A stretch of DNA of 64,000 nt, from IMG/VR virus record IMGVR_UViG_3300032770_000001, positions 313,931 through 377,930 of that record; one strand, written 5' to 3'. Shown here one piece after another: positions 61,221 through 64,000 of this stretch (position 1 is its first letter; the number at the start of each line of letters is the position of its first letter). The DNA comes from a virus. The position numbers and the translations under genes are program-made. A model generated the notes under the pieces. It did not search any database. It was given only the letters and a program-made list of their open reading frames with translations, and was not told where the DNA came from.

Positions 61221-61943
61221 TTAGCCGCCGACGCCTACGGGCTGGACTTCGACTTCCTCAACCGGAACCTCATCAATGCTCAAGGCGTTAGTTGAGAGAT
61301 CGATGGTCATACCACTTTCCAGACCGGACGGAATGCTGTTGGTAGTGAACGCCAGCGACGATGGTTGTGACACGCCGGAACCAACGTTGTCGTTATTCAA
61401 ACCGCAGGTGTTGGTGAACGTCACGGGAGCATCTCCATTGCTGGAGGTCGTCATGGTGAAGTTGCTTTGAGCAGTGCCGAGGTTTAATGTCTGCCCACCC
61501 GTCAGCCCACCGCTGTTCTGTCCACCGGAGATGTTTCCGCTGTTGTAAACATAGGTCGAGCCGCCCTGCCAGTTCGGGGTGTTCGTGCCGATCACGGTGT
61601 TTGGCGAGTTGGTGATGACGTACTGATAGCCGTTCCAGTACCAGTACCAGCCGTGTGGGGCACCGTACCAGACCCATTGCGGGTAGTTGTAGACGTACTT
61701 GACGTTCTGTGGCGGTTCAGTACCTTCGATCAGGGCTTTCAAGCTGCGGTCGAGCATATCCAGCCGCGCCACTTCCGCGATCAGGTCCGAGTGAACCTCG
61801 TGCGCTTTTGAGAGAACTCGTTCGGCGTGAATCAACGCTTTTTTCTTCGCGGCAAGGTCTTTTGCGGTCTGTGCTGCGAGTTTTCCGTACTTCGAGGAGT
61901 GCTTCTTAACACTTTTCGATGTCTTACTTGTCTTTTTTGGCAT
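61221..61943 (-). CDS. Hypothetical structural-type protein
   Basis: 240 residues, preceded by TAGGAGGCGAT. The N-terminus is strongly basic (KKTSKTSKSVKKHSSKYGK) and coiled-coil (AKKKALIHAERVLSKAH). The middle is aromatic (YPQWVWYGAPHGWYWYWNGY), and the rest is Gly/Asn/Ser/Thr-rich like a beta-fibre (GGQNSGGLTGGQTLNL). It resembles virion decoration or fibre proteins rather than an enzyme. Confidence 0.6.
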   Translation of the reverse strand: MPKKTSKTSKSVKKHSSKYGKLAAQTAKDLAAKKKALIHAERVLSKAHEVHSDLIAEVARLDMLDRSLKALIEGTEPPQNVKYVYNYPQWVWYGAPHGWYWYWNGYQYVITNSPNTVIGTNTPNWQGGSTYVYNSGNISGGQNSGGLTGGQTLNLGTAQSNFTMTTSSNGDAPVTFTNTCGLNNDNVGSGVSQPSSLAFTTNSIPSGLESGMTIDLSTNALSIDEVPVEEVEVQPVGVGG

Positions 61944-62014
61944 ATCGCCTCCTAAAAATGCACTCCCGTAGTTCGGAAACGCACTTATAGGTGGTTAATA
62001 CCGTCGATTTTCAC

Positions 62015-62158
62015 TTAGAGACAGTCGGAATGGAGAATCTTTTTCTTCCCGCCCTTGAAAAAGAAGATGAAGAGATCGCCGAAGCCGAGACGCTGACACT
62101 TCTCACACTTCTGCTCAGGGTCAAACACCTTGATGAATCCGAGAATGCTGTTCTTCAT
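62015..62158 (-). CDS. Cys-containing miniprotein, leaderless
   Basis: 47 residues (start MKNSILGFIKVFDPEQKC). CEKC and a later C suggest a metal site, with a hydrophobic LFIFFFK stretch. The ATG lies exactly six bases after TAGAAT in TGGTAGAATAGTGG, the same arrangement as upstream of the ligase gene, which supports the call for so short a frame. Confidence 0.55.
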   Translation of the reverse strand: MKNSILGFIKVFDPEQKCEKCQRLGFGDLFIFFFKGGKKKILHSDCL

Positions 62159-62164
62159 ACCACT

Positions 62165-62172
62165 ATTCTACC
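62165..62172 (-). promoter_or_regulatory. Extended -10 promoter, leaderless type
   Basis: On the minus strand TGG-TAGAAT (62170-62165 for the hexamer), then AGTGGT, then ATG 62158. Nearly identical to the element at 3779. No -35 hexamer recognisable. Confidence 0.5.
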
Positions 62173-62220
62173 AGCCGTGTGGCTCGATTCGGGTAGGAGG
62201 AATTCGTTACTAAAGGGAAA

Positions 62221-62250
62221 GGAAAAGCCCCGGCTGGAGTAACCGGGGCT
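62221..62250 (-). terminator. Rho-independent terminator, leftward
   Basis: On the minus strand AGCCCCGG (62250-62243) pairs with CCGGGGCT (62233-62226), loop of nine, followed by TTTTCC. It lies just after the stop of the 62267 fibre gene. Confidence 0.78.
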
Positions 62251-62266
62251 GTTGAAATGAAAGGAC

Positions 62267-63412
62267 TTAGTTGCCCATCACGATGTAGTTGAAGGTCACG
62301 GTTCCCGAAACACCGGAACTGGTGTTCACTTGGAAACCGTTTGTGGTGATGTTGTCTACCCAGTACGAAACAATCGGCGAAATGTTGCTTGTGGGTACGA
62401 TCACCACGACAGGTGCGGAACCATACGGCGTGTTGAAAGTGACCGTGTTCGATGTGCCTACAGTGATTGAGACCGTTCCGGCAATGTCCGTGTTAACCTT
62501 GAGATGACCAGCAGGATCGACAGCAAAGCTTGGTGCAACCGCCGAAATGCCCCATGCTTCGAAGGCGTTGTGCGTACCTGCGCCAGCCGTCAGCTTCGCA
62601 ACCAAGGCTGGTTGATCTGCTGGCTGCATGATGAGCATTGCAGGTCCGGTAGCGGTTGTTAGAGTCTGGGTCGTGATAGCGCCGTTCGGGTCAATCCAGA
62701 AGTAGCCATCACCATTCTGCGTTTGAATAATAGCGTTGCTGTTCGTTCCGTCGCCGTAAACAATCAGAGAGGCTGCAATGCTTTCGCTTGGAGTGAAAGT
62801 TCCAATAGCGCCGGACGGCTTGATACGAATTGCTTCACTGTTAGTGTCCGTGCTGTAGACCGGAACAAGGCTGGAGAGCAGTGTGCCGCTGTCCTGAACG
62901 TTGCCGTTTGTGTCGTAGGTAAGCACATCGCCGGAGACAATTGTCTGTCCTGTGTTAGTCAACTGAACTGCGTTGCCGTTGCCGACTTTGGAGTTGATCT
63001 GGGAAACCGCCAGCGAACCTGCAAGCTGGTTGAAGTTATAGTCGTTGGTTGCCGCAACGACCACGCCAGAGCGACCGAACACCGACGTAACGCCGGAAGA
63101 GATAGTGCCCGGTGCCCATGCGGTACCGTTCCATTCAATCACTTGATTGATGGTCGCGCCTGACTGAGTGATCTGAGAAAGGTTGATGCTAGAAACAGCA
63201 GCAGCCGGAGTTGACCAGCCGAGGGTGATGATCGAGTTGTTCGGACCGGAAAGGTTCTGAACAGTCATCACTTGACCGACGCCGACCGGAACGGAATTCG
63301 GCAACCAGATTGTGGTGCCGCCGCCGATGGGCTGCGAACCGAGAGAGGTCGTACCGGACGAGAATCCCTGAAATACGACTACACCGTTAACCGGAAGATT
63401 TTGCTGTGCCAT
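62267..63412 (-). CDS. Tail-fibre-like protein
   Basis: 381 residues, start MAQQNLPVNGVVVFQG. VTSVFGRSGVVVAATNDYNF is a variant of the fibre motif VFGRxGxVxAxxGDY found in many phage tail proteins. Asn/Gly/Thr/Ser rich; many short repeats (IDPNGAITTQ, VDPAGHLKV). C-terminal SYWVDNITTNGFQVNTSSG resembles a fibre tip. Likely a virion fibre, separated from the rightward fibre cluster by 38 kb and on the other strand. Confidence 0.7.
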   Translation of the reverse strand: MAQQNLPVNGVVVFQGFSSGTTSLGSQPIGGGTTIWLPNSVPVGVGQVMTVQNLSGPNNSIITLGWSTPAAAVSSINLSQITQSGATINQVIEWNGTAWAPGTISSGVTSVFGRSGVVVAATNDYNFNQLAGSLAVSQINSKVGNGNAVQLTNTGQTIVSGDVLTYDTNGNVQDSGTLLSSLVPVYSTDTNSEAIRIKPSGAIGTFTPSESIAASLIVYGDGTNSNAIIQTQNGDGYFWIDPNGAITTQTLTTATGPAMLIMQPADQPALVAKLTAGAGTHNAFEAWGISAVAPSFAVDPAGHLKVNTDIAGTVSITVGTSNTVTFNTPYGSAPVVVIVPTSNISPIVSYWVDNITTNGFQVNTSSGVSGTVTFNYIVMGN

Positions 63413-63424
63413 GTGTTTCCCCTA

Positions 63425-64000
63425 TTACAGGCTGCGAACCAGAACGTAAACGAGGTTCGAGCTTGCTTGAAATTGGACTTGACCACTTGCCTGTGTAAAC
63501 ACAGACCCCGGCACCACTTTGAACTCCACATGACCTTCATCCACGATGGGATAGGCCACGATGTCATCTGTACGCTGCGTGCAAGAGTCCGGTGCCGACG
63601 TGACGTTGATGGTCGAGCTATTGGCAACGTATGTCTGCCACAGCGCGGCACCAGCCGTCGAAGTCGGGTGAACGTTCAGATTGCCAAGACCAGCCTTGGC
63701 GATCCATGGAGCCGAAGGAATGCTTGCGGTGCCCGTGTCTGAGGCTGCCGCATAATCGGCATGGGTGTAATTTGCTGAGAACTGCGTGCTCGACAGACCG
63801 GACGACAGGACGGTGACCGTCTGACCGTTCAGGAAGGTTGCCGTTGTCAATCCGCTCAGCGTGACTTGATCGCCAGCCTGAAGCGTATTCACTGACTGGA
63901 TAGTCAGAACGTTCGATGTGACGGCGACGTTCGAGATGCTCGATGCCAGCGAGAAATTGACCACCTGACCCTGCGTGTATGTGACTGCCGCGTTCCATGC
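63425..64000 (-). CDS. Fibre-like protein, N-terminal part beyond the window
   Basis: The frame is open to the right edge (visible as AWNAAVTYTQGQVVNFS and onwards, at least 191 residues), so the start is outside. A nominal GTG at 63964 is not needed. Ser/Thr/Ala/Val-rich with segments TFLNGQTVTVLSSGLSS and YTHADYAAASDTGTA, typical of phage tail proteins with beta-repeat domains. It is followed by the 62267 fibre gene after a 12-base gap. Confidence 0.65.
   Translation of the reverse strand, partial: AWNAAVTYTQGQVVNFSLASSISNVAVTSNVLTIQSVNTLQAGDQVTLSGLTTATFLNGQTVTVLSSGLSSTQFSANYTHADYAAASDTGTASIPSAPWIAKAGLGNLNVHPTSTAGAALWQTYVANSSTINVTSAPDSCTQRTDDIVAYPIVDEGHVEFKVVPGSVFTQASGQVQFQASSNLVYVLVRSL

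Noticed and set aside
1-64000. CRISPR array, insertion sequence or integrase/attachment site
   Set aside because: No regularly spaced repeats, transposase, recombinase motif or terminal inverted repeats were seen. Repeats in the fibre genes are protein-coding duplications.

Overview
The window looks like part of the genome of a large tailed dsDNA bacteriophage, probably from a metagenome. Nearly every base is coding, genes are short and overlap by 1-4 bases (ATGA, TAATG, GTGA junctions), there are long tail-fibre-like genes, and no rRNA, tRNA, ribosomal-protein or central-metabolism genes were seen. The host cannot be named. Several transcription starts look like an extended -10 element (TGGTANNNT) exactly 6 nt before the start codon. 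That points to leaderless mRNAs and a host that tolerates them.

Layout. (1) 1-13.8 kb, rightward: about 30 small accessory genes, including a macro-domain-like protein, an R2K ATP-grasp enzyme, a small ATP-dependent DNA ligase, a DUF262 protein, a HicA-like protein, an HNH-RNA ligase fusion, a SET-domain methyltransferase, a HAD-type phosphatase and a ParB-like protein with its own sigma70-type promoter. (2) 13.8-15.5 kb, leftward: a GNAT and a DNA methyltransferase. (3) 15.6-24.2 kb, rightward: five large tail-fibre/receptor-binding-like proteins with duplicated modules. (4) 24.2-28.1 kb, rightward: an HD hydrolase, an RNA-polymerase alpha-CTD-like protein, a ClpB-like AAA+ ATPase and membrane proteins. 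(5) 28.1-49.8 kb, leftward: the most striking block, four polyvalent proteins (3659, 1262, about 1489 and 523 aa) plus a JAB-domain protein. (6) 50.1-51.3 kb, rightward: a metallophosphoesterase. (7) 51.3-64 kb, leftward: a GT2 glycosyltransferase, a pyruvyltransferase-like protein, an SNF2-like helicase, an E2-like protein, a PD-(D/E)XK-like nuclease, an Ada-zinc-like protein, several Cys-rich miniproteins and further tail-fibre genes running off the right edge.

The polyvalent block carries about 16 ADP-ribosyltransferase-like (ART) modules. One has classical R / S-x-T / Q-x-E motifs. It also carries four GNATs, a Nudix domain, four ParB/sulfiredoxin-like domains, a 2H phosphoesterase, an HExxH zincin, a papain/transglutaminase-like domain, a GIY-YIG nuclease and an inorganic-pyrophosphatase-like domain fused to a RelA/SpoT-type nucleotide pyrophosphokinase. 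Short Lys-Thr-(Ala/Gly/Ser) linkers recur between the modules and may be cleavage sites. My inference is that these are virion-packaged effector polyproteins that are injected with the DNA to subdue host and anti-phage systems. The macro-domain-like protein, the RNA ligase and the HAD phosphatase at the left end fit the same theme of ADP-ribose and RNA-repair conflict.

All function calls come from reading motifs by eye. No database search was run.
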